From contig CM056583.1 in the NCBI GenBank assembly GCA_029721435.1, positions 86,567,620 to 86,631,619 on the forward strand: a stretch of 64,000 nucleotides of DNA, given 5' to 3'. Below the pieces are notes generated by a model, which was given only the letters and a program-made list of their open reading frames with translations, was not told the DNA's origin and searched no databases. Position numbers and translations under genes: made by a program. The DNA is from Gymnothorax reevesii. Its lineage: Eukaryota; Chordata; Actinopteri; Anguilliformes; Muraenidae. Positions 9,865 through 22,670 of the stretch are shown here, piece by piece. The first letter of the stretch is position 1; each line of letters starts with the position of its first letter.

Positions 9865-12800
9865 AAATTCTGCAAACTGTGTGAGAGATCGGATCACCTC
9901 TTCTCTCTTCAAAAAAATTGAACTGAACAAGCAGGCAGTGAATCACGATCCACAAACACACCACAGATGTCCTTCGTTTCGTTTGTTTGGCTACTTTCAG
10001 TGGGACATTTGCTTCTTTAAAGTGGTTTTGTCAGTTTGTCCCTTTAGAAAACTCATTATAGCTGTTGAAAACGTCAGGGAAATTGTAAGGGAAATATCTA
10101 CTTACTTTTACCCATCAAAATCACCTATGTGCCTTCATAATTTTGGCTATGAAGTGATCTCACACTGACAAGGTCATATAAATGAAGCAATTATGAAAAG
10201 AATCAATTTACAATTACATGTATTGAGGCATGGATCCCTTTATAGACCATGCAAATCAGATGTGAATGTATAAAAAGGAATGGTATTTTGGGAAGCAAAA
10301 TCACTAGATTAGTGACTCGCATCAGACAAATGCATGACATGATAGTTTTTTTTCAGCACTGATTTTTCTGTTCTGCAGTAAAAATATTTATTATTGCCCT
10401 TGAATTCAAACAAATTTTTTTTCAAACCAACCACTCAGGTTTCATGCGTCTTCATTAAATTATTCCATATCTTTTACATTCATTGAGAAAAATGCAGCAG
10501 TAAGTGCAGTGAGTGGTGAGGCCTGTACACTCACAAGGACATTAGTGAGGAAACTGTGTTTACATCCCAGTCTTTACATCAGTTTTGTTTCACTCAGTCA
10601 TGAGATTTATTTGGGATTAGTACGGTGCAAACTGCTGGGTATTTTTCATTCAGTTGTAAACTATTCAGAGCTAAATCAAGTCTGACAGAGGAATGTTAAG
10701 TCTTTTTCTGTCAAATTTCTCCTCACAGTTTTTTATGGTACCGTTTTCATTACTGGCATTTAACTGATGCCTTTATCCTTTTGAGGACACTCCTGCCAGA
10801 ATGGGATGAAATCGACTCTGTGAGAGTTGGTTTTACTCTGAACGTTTTACTGTGTCATGCAGCTATGACTCTTGAGGATTACACGATCGACTGCTAGCTC
10901 CCACTGACCCGAGGAGCCTCCATTTTGGCGGAAAACCTGCCAGAGGAAGCCCCTCCCTCCTGATGACACTGGGCTCTGAGAGCAGCGGCACAATCAGAGA
11001 TCAATACCGCATTATGTGGTCCATCAATACCCTGAGCTGTTCCAGGATCAGTCACATGACTCCCCCCCCCAAAGAGTGATGTCATTAACAGCATGACAGT
11101 CATAACAGGACAAATTGCTGCGTCATGATTGTATTGAGCTTTTCTCACAATATTTGATGGATGTTGTTTACATTCATCATTGTCTTCGGTTCACTGAACC
11201 TAAAACACAATTGAATAAGCAGAGGATTTAAAAATTAGTTTAATGTTCAGTTAGGGCAGGGAAGTGTATCTTCTCATGATCGGGTATCTAGTTTTAGAAA
11301 CAGATCTTATTAGCATTCTGCTGAAATCAAAGGAGGCTGTATTGCTAGCCGATTGGTTGCTCATGTACTCAACACTTTGATCAATCTCTGTAAAACCTTT
11401 GAATGTGTGGTTTTCAGAGCTGCTTTTAATTAACTTATCCAAGGCAGTTTGAGATGTGTAACTCTGCCCTCTAACCCCTGAGGTGTCTATTATAAGGCAT
11501 GCTGAACTTAATTGAACAAAACTGAATGAGCATGTAATATGAATTATCTAGAATCTGAATCTGTACTGCTTTTAGCTGAAATGACATGCCAGTTTCCTCA
11601 TTTGCTCATATCACCCCACAGAGATGCACAAATTATGGATCTAAACTCACGAACAAAGTCCAGGCAATTCAAGTGAAACATCCGCAATTACAGTTACAGC
11701 AGAACTATCGCCTCTGGCTTGAGGGTTGTGTCAATGTCAGTTGAAGGCTTCAGTGCAATAACTTAAAAACCAAACTCATGTTTTATAGTATCACACAAAA
11801 TATACTCTCACCGTGTACTAATGTTGTGCACTAGTCAAGACGTACATTGTAAAGCACCTGTATTGTTGTTGCACCAATAAAGTAAAGCAATATTAACAAC
11901 CATCCACATCCTGATTTCTGTAAAACTGGCACATTTAACAATAAAGTATTGAATCTTTCAACTGTGAAAAGTGCAATAAATGGAACTGAATGAATTGAAA
12001 TTGACTCGAACGTGTGTATGATTTGAGGCTAGCATATCTCTTCATTAAGGTATATTCACACTGTCGAGACTGCTTTAAAAAACTAATCTTTTGAATAGTC
12101 ATCACAGACTGTTGATATTGAAAGCAGCATTTTTTTTTTTTAAGCTTCCTCAATCCTATACTGTTTTTACTGTTGAATAATCACTAATCAATGTGGGCTT
12201 TTGTATTTCCATTAAAGGAGTAAAGGAAATGAATAAATAAATCGAGCCGACTGAAACGACAGGGCCTCTTCGAAAGGCTTTCTGTTTCCTTGCCTGAGCT
12301 CTGCAAATCGCATTAACAAACCAAAGTGCTGCATTTTATTTAATCTATGAGGACTCCAGATGATCAGCAGAGCTTTTGTTTATAGCGTGTGGGCTAACAC
12401 ATTCGTGAGAGCATATGCGATGGATGGTGAGGGATATAGGGGTCCTGTTCCTCCCTTGAAGCTCGACATACTTACATTTTTGGCCTCTTTAATTTCAATT
12501 TCCCTAATCCGGAACTGCCTTTCCCCAGGGAATTTATAGAGAGTCTGAGTTTTCCACTCAGTTGAGCACGGCAATGTAGCGTGTTGACCAGTACTCCAAG
12601 GTCTTGTTCAAATCATCCCTAAATATTGTTCTAAGTAAACTTAACATGCCCTAATACTGTCTGAAAGAACAGTGTATGGATCACTCAATTGAACAGGACA
12701 ACAACAGCTGAAATATTGTGTTGTTTTAAAGCAAATCCTGGCTGCAGTTCAACTCCATTCTGTTTGTTTTGCACACTGGCTGTGTTCTGGTGTATCATAA

Positions 12801-15748
12801 CTGAATTATCATAATTGGGCCCTGTGCTCAGTGGATTCCAGAACAAGCAATAATATTGACTTTAATATGCTGCAGCTACGGTAGGAGCCCCTTTTTTTGA
12901 TCAAACACACTTAGCCACATTAAGGGCAAATACAATTCAATTAAACGCAACTTTAATTTGTTTCCAATTAAGTTAAACAAACCAGGGCTCATGAGGGTCC
13001 GGCCTTTATACTCAAGAAACTGGATGAACTTGAAGCTTAAGAATAGAACTGAAGACGCAAGCTGTTAAAGTCAGCTTCTGTCTAAATAAAAACATTTGTA
13101 CTGCTTTGTTGCATAACTGTGAAATAATTCACAAAATATTGCTGAATTAAAATGTTTAATAAAGGAATTGTGTCATGACTACTGTGCATGCTCAGAATTT
13201 ACATTCCAAGAAAGTGAATCTGCTTGACTGCAAGCCTGATTCCATTCTTGCCAATTACTGTTAATTTTGCTCTGTATTTATATATTTTAGCTACACTGGC
13301 ATTATGCTTTTTATATTAAGGAGCTTTCTATGGTAATTTGAGGATTCAAAGCGCTATTTTAAGTTTTAGCCATGGGAAAGAAAGTATGAAAGCAGGTTGG
13401 TATCACCAATAATCACAGAATAAGAAAAAATAGGGCCTTTATTTTGACTTCCAGTTGAGCAGATTTACTTAGTTCAAAGTTGAGAGCATGCACAGTAATT
13501 GTGACACAGCTCCTTTAATATGCCGTGCATTGTTAGAACCAGGGGATTTAAAAAAAAATGTGTACTTTTTTGGTCAATGCAATTTAGTAGATTGGACTTA
13601 CAGTAATGAAAGCAATTCAACGGGAAGTTAGATACTAATATCAGTATGTGCTGTTGGCAGAACTGACCTTACATACATACATTCACTTGTTTTGCAATTT
13701 GCGACATGGAGTACAAACTGAAGACCAGACTCAAGCAGATTATATACATACACAGTGTCCAAAATATCATATATGATTAACATATAGTCAAAGATTTACA
13801 TATACAGGTATACATGTAAAGTCCCTTCTCTGTGTATTTCAGCTTGCCCTGGTTTCTCAAAATGCTGCATATTTCTTGCTTCCACTACCAGCGTATGAGC
13901 CATTCCACGAGAAAGTAGCACTTTTTGAAGAAGTTGAGGAGTTGACCCCCCTGGAATTGAATGAAACTTAGCACATAGGTAGATAGTCATCTCACGGAAA
14001 AAGCCAAATTTTTAGGTCCATAGCTTACTCAATCTGCCGGTGGCGCTCCCTGGGAGCCACTAAAGTGGCTCAGTTTAGCATTTGTGACCATATTTTACAT
14101 CAATTATTATGGCTTAAGCGTCTACAGCACCAGATGTGTTATACCTTTATCATGACCTAGGTCACTTCAAGTCTGGATAGACATCCGCACCACATCAGCG
14201 CCAAGCTGGGTAACTATGTTATTGAGCCGGAATTATTTGAGAAATCACAGTAAAAATTGAAAATAGGAATGGGAATAAAATAATATTCCAGACATTTACC
14301 AATCAAGAATGCCTTATTATGTCTTTAATCACTTCAAAACCATCGTTTACAGTTAATAGTACCTTGCTATCTTGCTGGGTTCGTGCAATAGCTGACCAGA
14401 AAGATGGTCTAAATTGATTTTGGTGCGTGTTTGCGGTATATTTTCTCAGTACCCCAGATATGTACACTGGTGGTAAATGCTGTTTGTTGTGCTTTTGGAA
14501 CTCTTTTTTCAGGAATATTAAGCATTTCTTTGGTTGTATCAACACTTTCAAGCGAGACAGAGCCAAAGTTGGAGAAAAACTCAAAACGGATCATTTCATA
14601 GCAGATTGTGCCTACGTTTAGGCGGCATTTTTTTACCCAGCAAGATAGAGATCTGAAATTCTCTGGATACATAGTCCCCTTTGGGTACATTACAACATTA
14701 GTAAAATCTCAATGGTAGAATTTTCAGTGTAGATAATATTCAACATCAAAAGTTGGAAAATTTCACCCCCAGGGGCGCCGTAAGATAGATGCAAATATTG
14801 ACTATCCCTGCAATGTACGAAAGAAGTTGTTTTTGAATTGCGATACACACAGCTAGTTTTCTCCGAAAATGAAGTGTTTAGCTATCTGAATAAAGTTGGC
14901 GCTTTAAAAAGTTAAACTTCTACTTACCAAATACTCCATATTCCCAGACATATTACACAATTCTGTCTTTTGACATATATAAAGTACATGCACAGTTGTG
15001 CATAAAACTTGTAATCACTTTGGTTTAGAGCTGTGTTGGTTGTAAATTGGAAAGGAATGGTGTTGGTGGTTGTAGCCTTGTGTCAACATGCTAGAATCTT
15101 ACCGGTAGTCAGTGCATTGTTGGTGCATTTTCAAAAAATCACAAATGCTCAGCATTTTTCCTTTGCTATGAGAATTAATGACCAGGCTTCAGTGTTAATT
15201 CTAGGATTTCCTAAAGGCAGGGTGCTTGGGTCAGAAACAGGGCACAGCAGTTGCGTCAGGTGAGTGATTGTCCTGAAAAAGAGCATAGAGTTTGTAGCTC
15301 GCAAGCAGCAGCCAGCTAAGATAAGGGCCGTTCATTTGTAGTGGTAACTTGCCCTCATTCCTAACATCAGCCCATGATGTCTAGTCTATGGGATGCCCGC
15401 TGGGTGGGAGGGCGGGGTTTCTTTTTCAGACTTTCCATTTTGGTGCGTACCAAGCTGTGGGTGTTGACACAACTATTGTTCCATATAGGCTATAGCCAGC
15501 TATTTAATTCAGAGACAGACAAGCTCACCATCAATGGGCCTTGAATGGCCCTGCAGAGACCCAGGTTCTAGTGAAGTAGGGTTTGCCTAGGGCTCAACTA
15601 GCTCCAAGAATAACATAGACCTGGATTGAATGAAGAAGGCCTTTATTAGCTGCTCAGGGCCAAAGCCAAGGAGCACCTCTGGCGCGCACCACCAGGTGCA
15701 GCCGACCCACAGTCCAATTCCAATTCCAATCACGCGTGTATTCACGTC
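9865..15748. other. long unassigned region
   Basis: Nearly 6 kb without a recognised gene or repeat family. Small items include a C9 run near 11061 and a perfect 18-base palindrome at 14054-14071 (GAGCCACT-AA-AGTGGCTC). Part may be single-copy non-coding DNA; some, around 13.9-14.8 kb, reads like decayed transposon sequence but I cannot assign it. Confidence 0.4.
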
Positions 15749-16353
15749 TTTGCATTGACTTTGAATGTAATCAGTCGTGCAAAAAATTTGTTTCACGTCC
15801 AGTGTGAAAGCAGCTGAAGGACACATACCCACATAGCCTACACAGGCACTCACGCGCCCACATGCACACAGATCTCTCTCTCTCTCTCTCTCTCTTTTCT
15901 GACATCAGGACAATCGATATAGATACTATAATTTATGTGCTGATTCAGATCGTTACATTAAATAGTGGTTGCTGTAATTATTTATTGCATTGAAATGCGC
16001 CTGACATTCTGGTAAACCTGCCTGTGAGATTTCCGTGACGTGTGCGCACTGTGCGCCAGTCAGCCAAATTACCACTGCACAGACAGTAAACCAGGTTGGA
16101 GATATAAAGCTCTCTGCACACTTTTGGCAGAGCCTTTTTCCACGAAATTGTCACTGCATCATGATGAATAAGTGACACCTCCGCCTACTATGCCGCCATA
16201 CCCATCTAGGCGCACGTCCGTCTACCAAATTGCCAAAGTGGCTGCGCACGGTGTTGCACCGCACGAAATTACCACTGTGCGGGCTGCACCGAATGAAATT
16301 ACCACTACGTGGGCTGCACCACCCTGTGCTGCGCCAAGAAAATAGAGCCCATA
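15749..16353 (-). mobile_element. dispersed repeat, copy B
   Basis: Reading on the minus strand it starts TATGGGCTCTATTTTCTTGG (ending at 16353), carries two diverged 30-bp units, and continues through the same body as copies A and C. It then retains the far end seen in copy C: TTTGCATTGACTTTGAATG at 15749 is the reverse complement of bases ending at 43950. Relative to C, an internal stretch is replaced by a (TC)n microsatellite. Non-coding. Confidence 0.8.
15873..15896 (+). repeat. (TC)n microsatellite
   Basis: A run of TC dinucleotides inside copy B, at the point where B and C stop matching. Confidence 0.9.
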
Positions 16354-16373
16354 GTCGCATCCAAACTCATCAT

Positions 16374-16581
16374 ATTGCGATGCTACCTGAGCTTACATCA
16401 ATATTTGATGAAAACGGAGACTTTTGGTGTCCTTATTTGATGTGTAGGTTTAAGGTTTGGGTTAATGTCAGGGGTTGAGGGGTTGGGTTAATTTTAGTAC
16501 GCTTCAAATAAGGGTAGCAAAATCTCCTTTCTCGTCCTATATTGACGTTTGGTTCCACAACGTCACTACATGACGAGTCGG
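16374..16581. repeat. short imperfect foldback repeat
   Basis: GGAGACTTTTGGTGTCC...TTATTTGATG (16417-16443) is matched in inverted orientation by CTTCAAATAAGGGTAGC...AAAATCTCC (16502-16527). The right flank has the motif shared with 2833-2850. Possibly a small decayed MITE; family unknown. Confidence 0.45.
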
Positions 16582-16803
16582 ATTGACACAAAGCTTATCA
16601 TTCTTCTCCGTGCTCAAATGTAAGCTGCCCCTTAGTTGAGAATCAAATTTCTACAAATAATGTTGCAAGTAAGATACAGAATATTTTTTAATATTCAAAG
16701 AGTTCATCTTTGATGGGACCACAGGAACTCTTCCTCACCCCCACTTCTGGTGCTCTTTGATTGGACCACACCCTCCTTTGAACTCAGCCATTTTAACCTC
16801 TCC

Positions 16804-16825
16804 ACAGACAGACAGACAGACAGAC
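16804..16825 (+). repeat. (CAGA)n microsatellite
   Basis: About five CAGA repeats. Confidence 0.85.
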
Positions 16826-17234
16826 TTATAAATAACTTGGTAAAGTACTCAAAGCCACTTGCGTGGTAGTTCCTGCTTACATCATATTTTTCCAAGATGG
16901 TATGCATGCACACGCACACACACAGACTCACAAAGTGAAAACAATACCAGCTGACACGGTCATGGCTGGCAAACATGTTGTGTCTGACTTTGTTTCTCAG
17001 TGAGTTGGCTGAAATAGTCTAATTGTTTGGACTATGTTGACAGGCAGCTCAATGAATGTTGTATTAGGTTAAATGTATTAACAACAATAGGACTCAGAGA
17101 GCGCAGCACCTCTGCCACGCCAAGGCAACTCTGTGCATGAGTTATTTTCGTTGGCTGATGTAGGGTATTATTGCACTCCACTGCCAGGTGGCAGCAAAAC
17201 CCAAAAGCACACTGATTGGAAATCCGGCCCATTG

Positions 17235-17455
17235 GAAAGACTTCAAATCTCTGCCAGCATAGCTAGATTTGAACTTTGGCCTATATCTCAGCTGTACTTT
17301 GGCCAAGATATGCCAAAATTGTTCCTGTTGCGCTCCTCTAACATCCTGCAAAGTTTGGTTAAAATCTATGCAGCTGTTTTTGAGATATCCTGCTAACAGA
17401 TAGACAAACCAACCAACGCTGGCAAAAACATACGCCTCCTTGGCGGAGGTGGATA
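17235..17455 (+). repeat. old dispersed repeat tail (CTTGGCGGAGG type)
   Basis: The text 'gagatatcctgctaacagatagacaaacc' (17375-17403) followed by CCTCCTTGGCGGAGGTGG resembles a very common fish interspersed repeat whose 3' end has repeated GACAAAC and this palindromic CCTCCTTGGCGGAGG. Related fragments occur near 41860-42120. Assignment rests on memory of the family type, not on a search. Confidence 0.45.
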
Positions 17456-18867
17456 ACTGTTACTCTTAAAGAAGATGAAACAGATTCGGGAATTTGTCTG
17501 AGCGATCAGCCCACCTTCCTCCACTCAGATGTGCCTAAGTTATTGCTGTTGATCGCTTGATCGGGATTGGATGAGATGAATCACCGGCCTTTAATGGTCT
17601 GTATTAATGTTTGGAAAGTTTAGTGCAGTGCCAACCGCTTGTCATGAACTAAAGGAGAGAATGCGATCCGTGGTAGGATGTGTAGCATCCTGCATACGGG
17701 AGGCGCCTCGCTCAGCTTCTGCATGTATAGCCATCCATCAGCAGGGCAATGGCTGGCACCTAATCCCTGGGGGGTGAAAGTATCGGAGATTCTGCCTAAG
17801 AGACACCAGAGTGTGAGGAACCAGCTTTCTGTGCACAAGTGTTTTCAGCATACAGCACTCATCATACTTATTTGCACGGTAAACCAATTTTACACTTTTC
17901 ATATTCACAACATGAAATTTGAAAACAAAGATTATTAGCTTAAAATCAGCTTTAATTTTCTGGCATTTGCGTTCATTTAATGTGAACCTGGGGCATCACT
18001 AGAGGTTTATGGGTAAACAAGCTAAGCCTTTTCATGGGGGGGGGGTCAAGATCTGCCATGCTCTCTTCCAGCAATTGGTAGTTGAAACTAATTATATGCA
18101 TAATTTGGGGGGGCTATGACCGTTTAAAAATGCCTCATATTCAAACCATATGGGAATTGAAGGCATTTTTATTTGCCATTACGAGCTGATTACTTACAGA
18201 ATACGCGGTAATTTCATAAAATTATGTCATGTAATACAGTGAATTATAGCTCCATAAGTCAACACCTCCCTCTCTATTTTAATGTGAATAAAAAATGTAT
18301 TACTGGACATTGCTGATCTGAAGCTATTGCTTAATGAAAATATTACACTCATCCTCTCTTGTGCTACCACCCATATTTAAAAGTATATATAGTATTGAGA
18401 TAATGCATTTTAATTTACTATTTCATTTAAGGCTTTTCACTTGCCTTTTTTCTGCAGGTCAGTGTGTTTCTTTGCTCGTAGCGTAATTGAAATGTCCAGC
18501 TGTCTGCAGTGTGCGGTGGGGCTGTGGATGTCTCCGGAAGCGAACCCCTCGGGCCTGACCTCGCAGTGTTTTCTCCATCAGGGTGTACTCAGGAAACAGG
18601 GGCTCCCGAGTGTTTCCCCTGCTTTAGAGGACCATTGGGGGACTCCAGAATCTCTTAGGCTCCTCTGTGATTAATAACACCACACTGGTTGCGTTACGGC
18701 CGAGCTGCATCATCTATCTATTTTCACTGATGTTTTTCCCGTGTGGGATTCACTCCACTACGGCAAGACTTTCTATAATTCATTGCCTTTAAATAAAATG
18801 ATTCCAAATGCAATATTAACACAAACTGTGCTGTTCTTTTACACTCTTTGGGGTGTAAAAAATATAT
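17456..18867. other. unassigned DNA
   Basis: No gene confirmed. A textbook-like 3' splice acceptor (pyrimidine tract then CTGCAG) ends at 18457, followed by 72 open codons to 18674. The peptide has no recognisable domain, so it is only a weak exon candidate. A G9 run lies near 18038. Confidence 0.35.
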
Positions 18868-19110
18868 AAATATTAGGACTGAGACTTTAACAAATTAATT
18901 TTAATTCATTACACAAAATATAACGCATTTAATCACACCTTTCTCAGTTCCCTAATTTCTGGCACAATGATGCCCACACTCGAGCCCAGTGGGTGGCAAT
19001 AATGCACCTAAAGTCTTAAATTGTTGAATATAATCACGATAATTGCACTTTGATTTTGCACTGATCTGTGAATGTAGTAGACGCACAGATAAATATATTT
19101 GAAGTTACTG
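18868..19110 (+). repeat. decayed dispersed repeat (TTAATTCATTACA type)
   Basis: GACTTTAACAAATTAATTTT followed by ATAACGCATTTAATCACACC resembles a fish repeat built on GACTTTAACGCGTTAAT-type ends whose CpGs have decayed. Family not confirmed. Confidence 0.35.
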
Positions 19111-21641
19111 AAAATTAGCACTGCGCTTTTGCCTGGACTGTTGAGTTTTACTTCTGCATTGGCATATGTGAGTTTTTCTCCCTGTTTTCCATCAGATTGG
19201 CTGTTTCTGGGTCCATTTTCTCTTGGTTTGTAAAAGCTGCTGTATATTATTCAGCAGCGTAGGCTGGATTTGTGCCCTGCGCTAGTGGTTTGTGATTACT
19301 TCATCAACTTTGAAAGTGCGACCATTTATTGTTTGAGTTTTTGTTTTCAGCCTGGCCCTAGTTTGTTTGGTGATGGGATTTCTTATTTGAACCCTGACTC
19401 GTTTTCTTTGATTCTGATTTTTATCGAACCCCACTTGCTTGTTTGGATTTTGTGTTTGACTCGTCCTTTTTGACTGATTCATCCCAAAGACCTCCCAGCT
19501 TGTCTGTACTGTGGATTGTGAGAGTTTGACTCAATTTGACTCTTCTTTGCCCCGGTCCTTGTCATATAGTGTCTTTGGCTTCTTACAATGAATCCAGCTG
19601 GATGACAGGTCCTTCTAATGAGAAACTATGAACTTGAAATTTGAAATCATCTTTGGTTGGACTTGTTGCCACAGTCTGCAGATGAAGTTTCCGGAACTTT
19701 TGTGCTTAATATGGTGCCCCACGACCAGGACTAGTCAGGTTAGCTGGTTTTGGCAGATATTGACTGGAGTCCCTCATTGGTCCGCAGTATCATTTTCATT
19801 GTTCAATCCTCACCCATTTATTTTATCCTTTATCGCTGATTTGGTCTCTCCTGGACTGGCTAATAGCCCTGAGTTACATTATACCTTAATAGCGGTGACA
19901 TCCTCTGCACGTTTGCAAACACAGATGGGGATCTTCAATGTTTGCTTCATCCTGATATTTCTAAAATAGATATTCGGCCGTAAACACAGTGACTACGCAA
20001 AGAAAGGACCCATGGAGTTGTGTTCAAAATGCTAGAAAAAAATATCTCTAATATTATATAACAAAGAAATTTGTTTATTTTGAAATACAACTTTTAAATA
20101 TATTAAAAGACCCAATTTGATTAATTTTCAGGATATTTAATAGGGGTCATGGACAATTAGCAAGGATGGGCTTAATTTGGCATCTGGGAGAAGGGGTGAA
20201 AGGGACCAAATATATTTATTTATTGGCTAACAGTTTCAATGCAGTGTTGCTAAAATATGGTATCAAAACAACCAACAGGAAGTGGCTTCACACCTGTTTT
20301 AGTTTTGAATGTGTGTGCACTGATTGGTAAGATGCTAAAATGTTAGACAAACCTGCGACAAACTTGTGAAGGGCTGTGGGTGCAAATCTTTGACTGAAGG
20401 CAAACAATGTGTGTTGACAAAACAGTTTATCAGACACCTCCAGTGAAAAAAAAAAACCTTAAAATTTACACACAGTGTTTTGTCCTGAGTCTCATTTTGC
20501 AATTCATATAGTGAGAATTATTTTGTGTTGATAACTGGATTTTCTCCCAGTCTAATGGGGATGGGGTGACATTTGGAGGGCATTACAGGAAATACCAGGC
20601 CCTCCACTCGGAGCTGGTAATAAATATTCATCTCAGATCATGGAGGAGGAACAGATGCAGTGAACTCAAAAACCTTCATTACCTGCCATCTGATGCTTTA
20701 AACCAGGAGAAAGAAATAGGAAACAGTATTTTGTGCTGAAAAGGGGAATTGAAAAATTCAATATGGGACCAGAAGTCGAGCTGACGGGGACTAGATTTAT
20801 CACTGTTCCCCAAATTTTACTGCCATCCTGTTTTATGTCTCATAAAATAATGTCAGGATACAAACCTCACTCAGGAGTGAACCAATATGTAAATATATTT
20901 TGTTTTGGGATAGAACTTACCATAGAATGGCATAGAATGGAGCTGCATTTACTCAGATGTGGCTGCTCTAGTTTTTCTGGGAGGGAAACAGGTTTCATAT
21001 ATAACTCTCTCAGAAATAAAAGCACGGCAGGTAGTTGTTTTGTGCCTTTGGGAAGAAATGTCCCCAATGTGCCCCCTATAAACAATAATCTATTCGGGGA
21101 CTAATGAGTATCTTTCGCGAGAAAAAAAAGGTATGAATAAATGACATTGTGATGGCCAGGGCTACTTTATGTGTCCAAAAGACAAGTATTTTTTCCTTTA
21201 CTGTGCGTACTGCAGCAGTTCAGCTACAAATGGATTTCAGGAGGACATGATAACAGTCAGACAAGTGCTGTCCCTATTTGCAAATAATTAAAACTGAGAC
21301 TAATTGACGTATTTCAATATAATATATTCGTGTCATTCAGCCTGTGCACTCAGTCTCCCAATCCCCGCGCCATAAATACTGGGGTTCATTTAGGTGCCAA
21401 AGCCAGCATAAAACATTTGGAGTTAAAATGAATTAGGGGCCTGTTTTAAATTCCCAATCATGCAAAGTGATTTTCCTCTGGCTAAATAAAAACAGGTGTA
21501 AAGTGATGCGCTTTTAAAATGTGTGTTAATTTAATTGGAAAGGCCCTGAGTACACAAAACATTGAGGAGTATATAAAATTATGGTGACAGAGCCGAGGTA
21601 AAATGTAGTGGGGCGATAAAAAGCCGCAGTTTGATCGGAGA

Positions 21642-21672
21642 CAGAGAGAGAGAGAGAGACAGAGAGAGAGAG
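21642..21672 (+). repeat. (GA)n microsatellite
   Basis: AGAGAGAGAGAG with single C interruptions. Confidence 0.85.
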
Positions 21673-22189
21673 GCAGACAAACAGACCGATGACAGAGAGG
21701 AAAAAACCACGCAAAGCCCCCTTTCTTGTGGTAATTTGGCTTTAATATCCGGTGATGGCAAAATAAAGCATGGAGTGCTTTAACCAGTTTGCTTACAATT
21801 GACAGGATGTGTCAAAATGATTAGTTCCTGTTGTGCTGCAGGCTGTGAGAACTGCGCAGACCACCAGACATGTTTTTTTTCTCAATAATTCTCTCTCAAA
21901 CTGTAGTTTTAATGACATTTATGGATAAAATATTAGAATTCTTTAACTATCAGTTCACCTGATTTTGATTATATTGGTGATATTCTGAAAGATTTCATGT
22001 ATAGGTACGTCCTTATTTCAAAAAGTGCCCCACAGCAGCTTTGTTTTTTTTAATATTATTTATTTCTGAAGAGAGGTGTTTACTTTGCGTTTTGCCATAA
22101 CTGGATGCAGCCACCATCTGACCATGGTGTAATGCATCAAGAATAGAGAAGGCGCAGTCTAGTTTTTTCTCACATCATTGAGACAGACT

Positions 22190-22230
22190 GAGGGAGAGAG
22201 AGATAGAGAGGGAGAGAGAGAGAGAGAGAC
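22190..22230 (+). repeat. (GA)n microsatellite
   Basis: A GAGA-rich tract ending at AGACAGATT. Confidence 0.85.
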
Positions 22231-22286
22231 AGATTAGCCTACCTTTGAGCCCAGTGCTATGACTTCAGGTACAGAACTATGAATGA

Positions 22287-22670
22287 GGTCACACTTTCGA
22301 TGAAGTGTTGCTCATAAAGGCTTTATAGAGCATGTATAATGAGACATAAATAAATCATACAGAAGCAAACGTCATGCTTTGTAAAGGGTGAAATAACACA
22401 TCCTTATTCAGCATGTGATGCCAGATGTGACAATGACAAAGCCAATTAGCTGACAATGTCACCCTTTATAGTATTCAGCCACTAGCTAAGAGACATTGTC
22501 AGTTATATGACATCTGGCATCACATACTGAATAAGGATGAATTATCTCACCTTTTACAAAGCGTAACATTTGTTTATGTATGATTTATGAAGGTATTTTG
22601 TCTCATTTATGAAGGCATTATACATGCTGTATCAAGCTTTTATGAGCAACACTTCATCTAAAGTGTGACC
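22287..22670. mobile_element. intact foldback MITE (384 bp)
   Basis: Ends GGTCACACTTT at 22287 and its complement AAGTGTGACC at 22661-22670. Terminal inverted repeats extend more than 50 bases (GATGAAGTGTTGCTCATAAA on both arms), and the interior (GATGCCAGATGTGAC / GACATCTGGCATCAC) is also inverted, so the whole element can fold. Flanks ATGAATGA and ATGAATAA form an 8-base near-duplication, which suggests a hAT-type source. It has no coding capacity. It is the best-preserved member of the family also seen at 8768 and 8949. Confidence 0.9.

Larger units (their letters stand above)
19111..22286. other. unassigned DNA with GA tracts
   Basis: No gene recognised. About 19.15-19.96 kb is T/G-rich with many TTTG steps, resembling fish LTR-like sequence, unproven. 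GA microsatellites occur at 21642-21672 and about 22190-22230. The block 21360-21540 is rich in AATTA-type motifs and could be regulatory. Confidence 0.35.
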
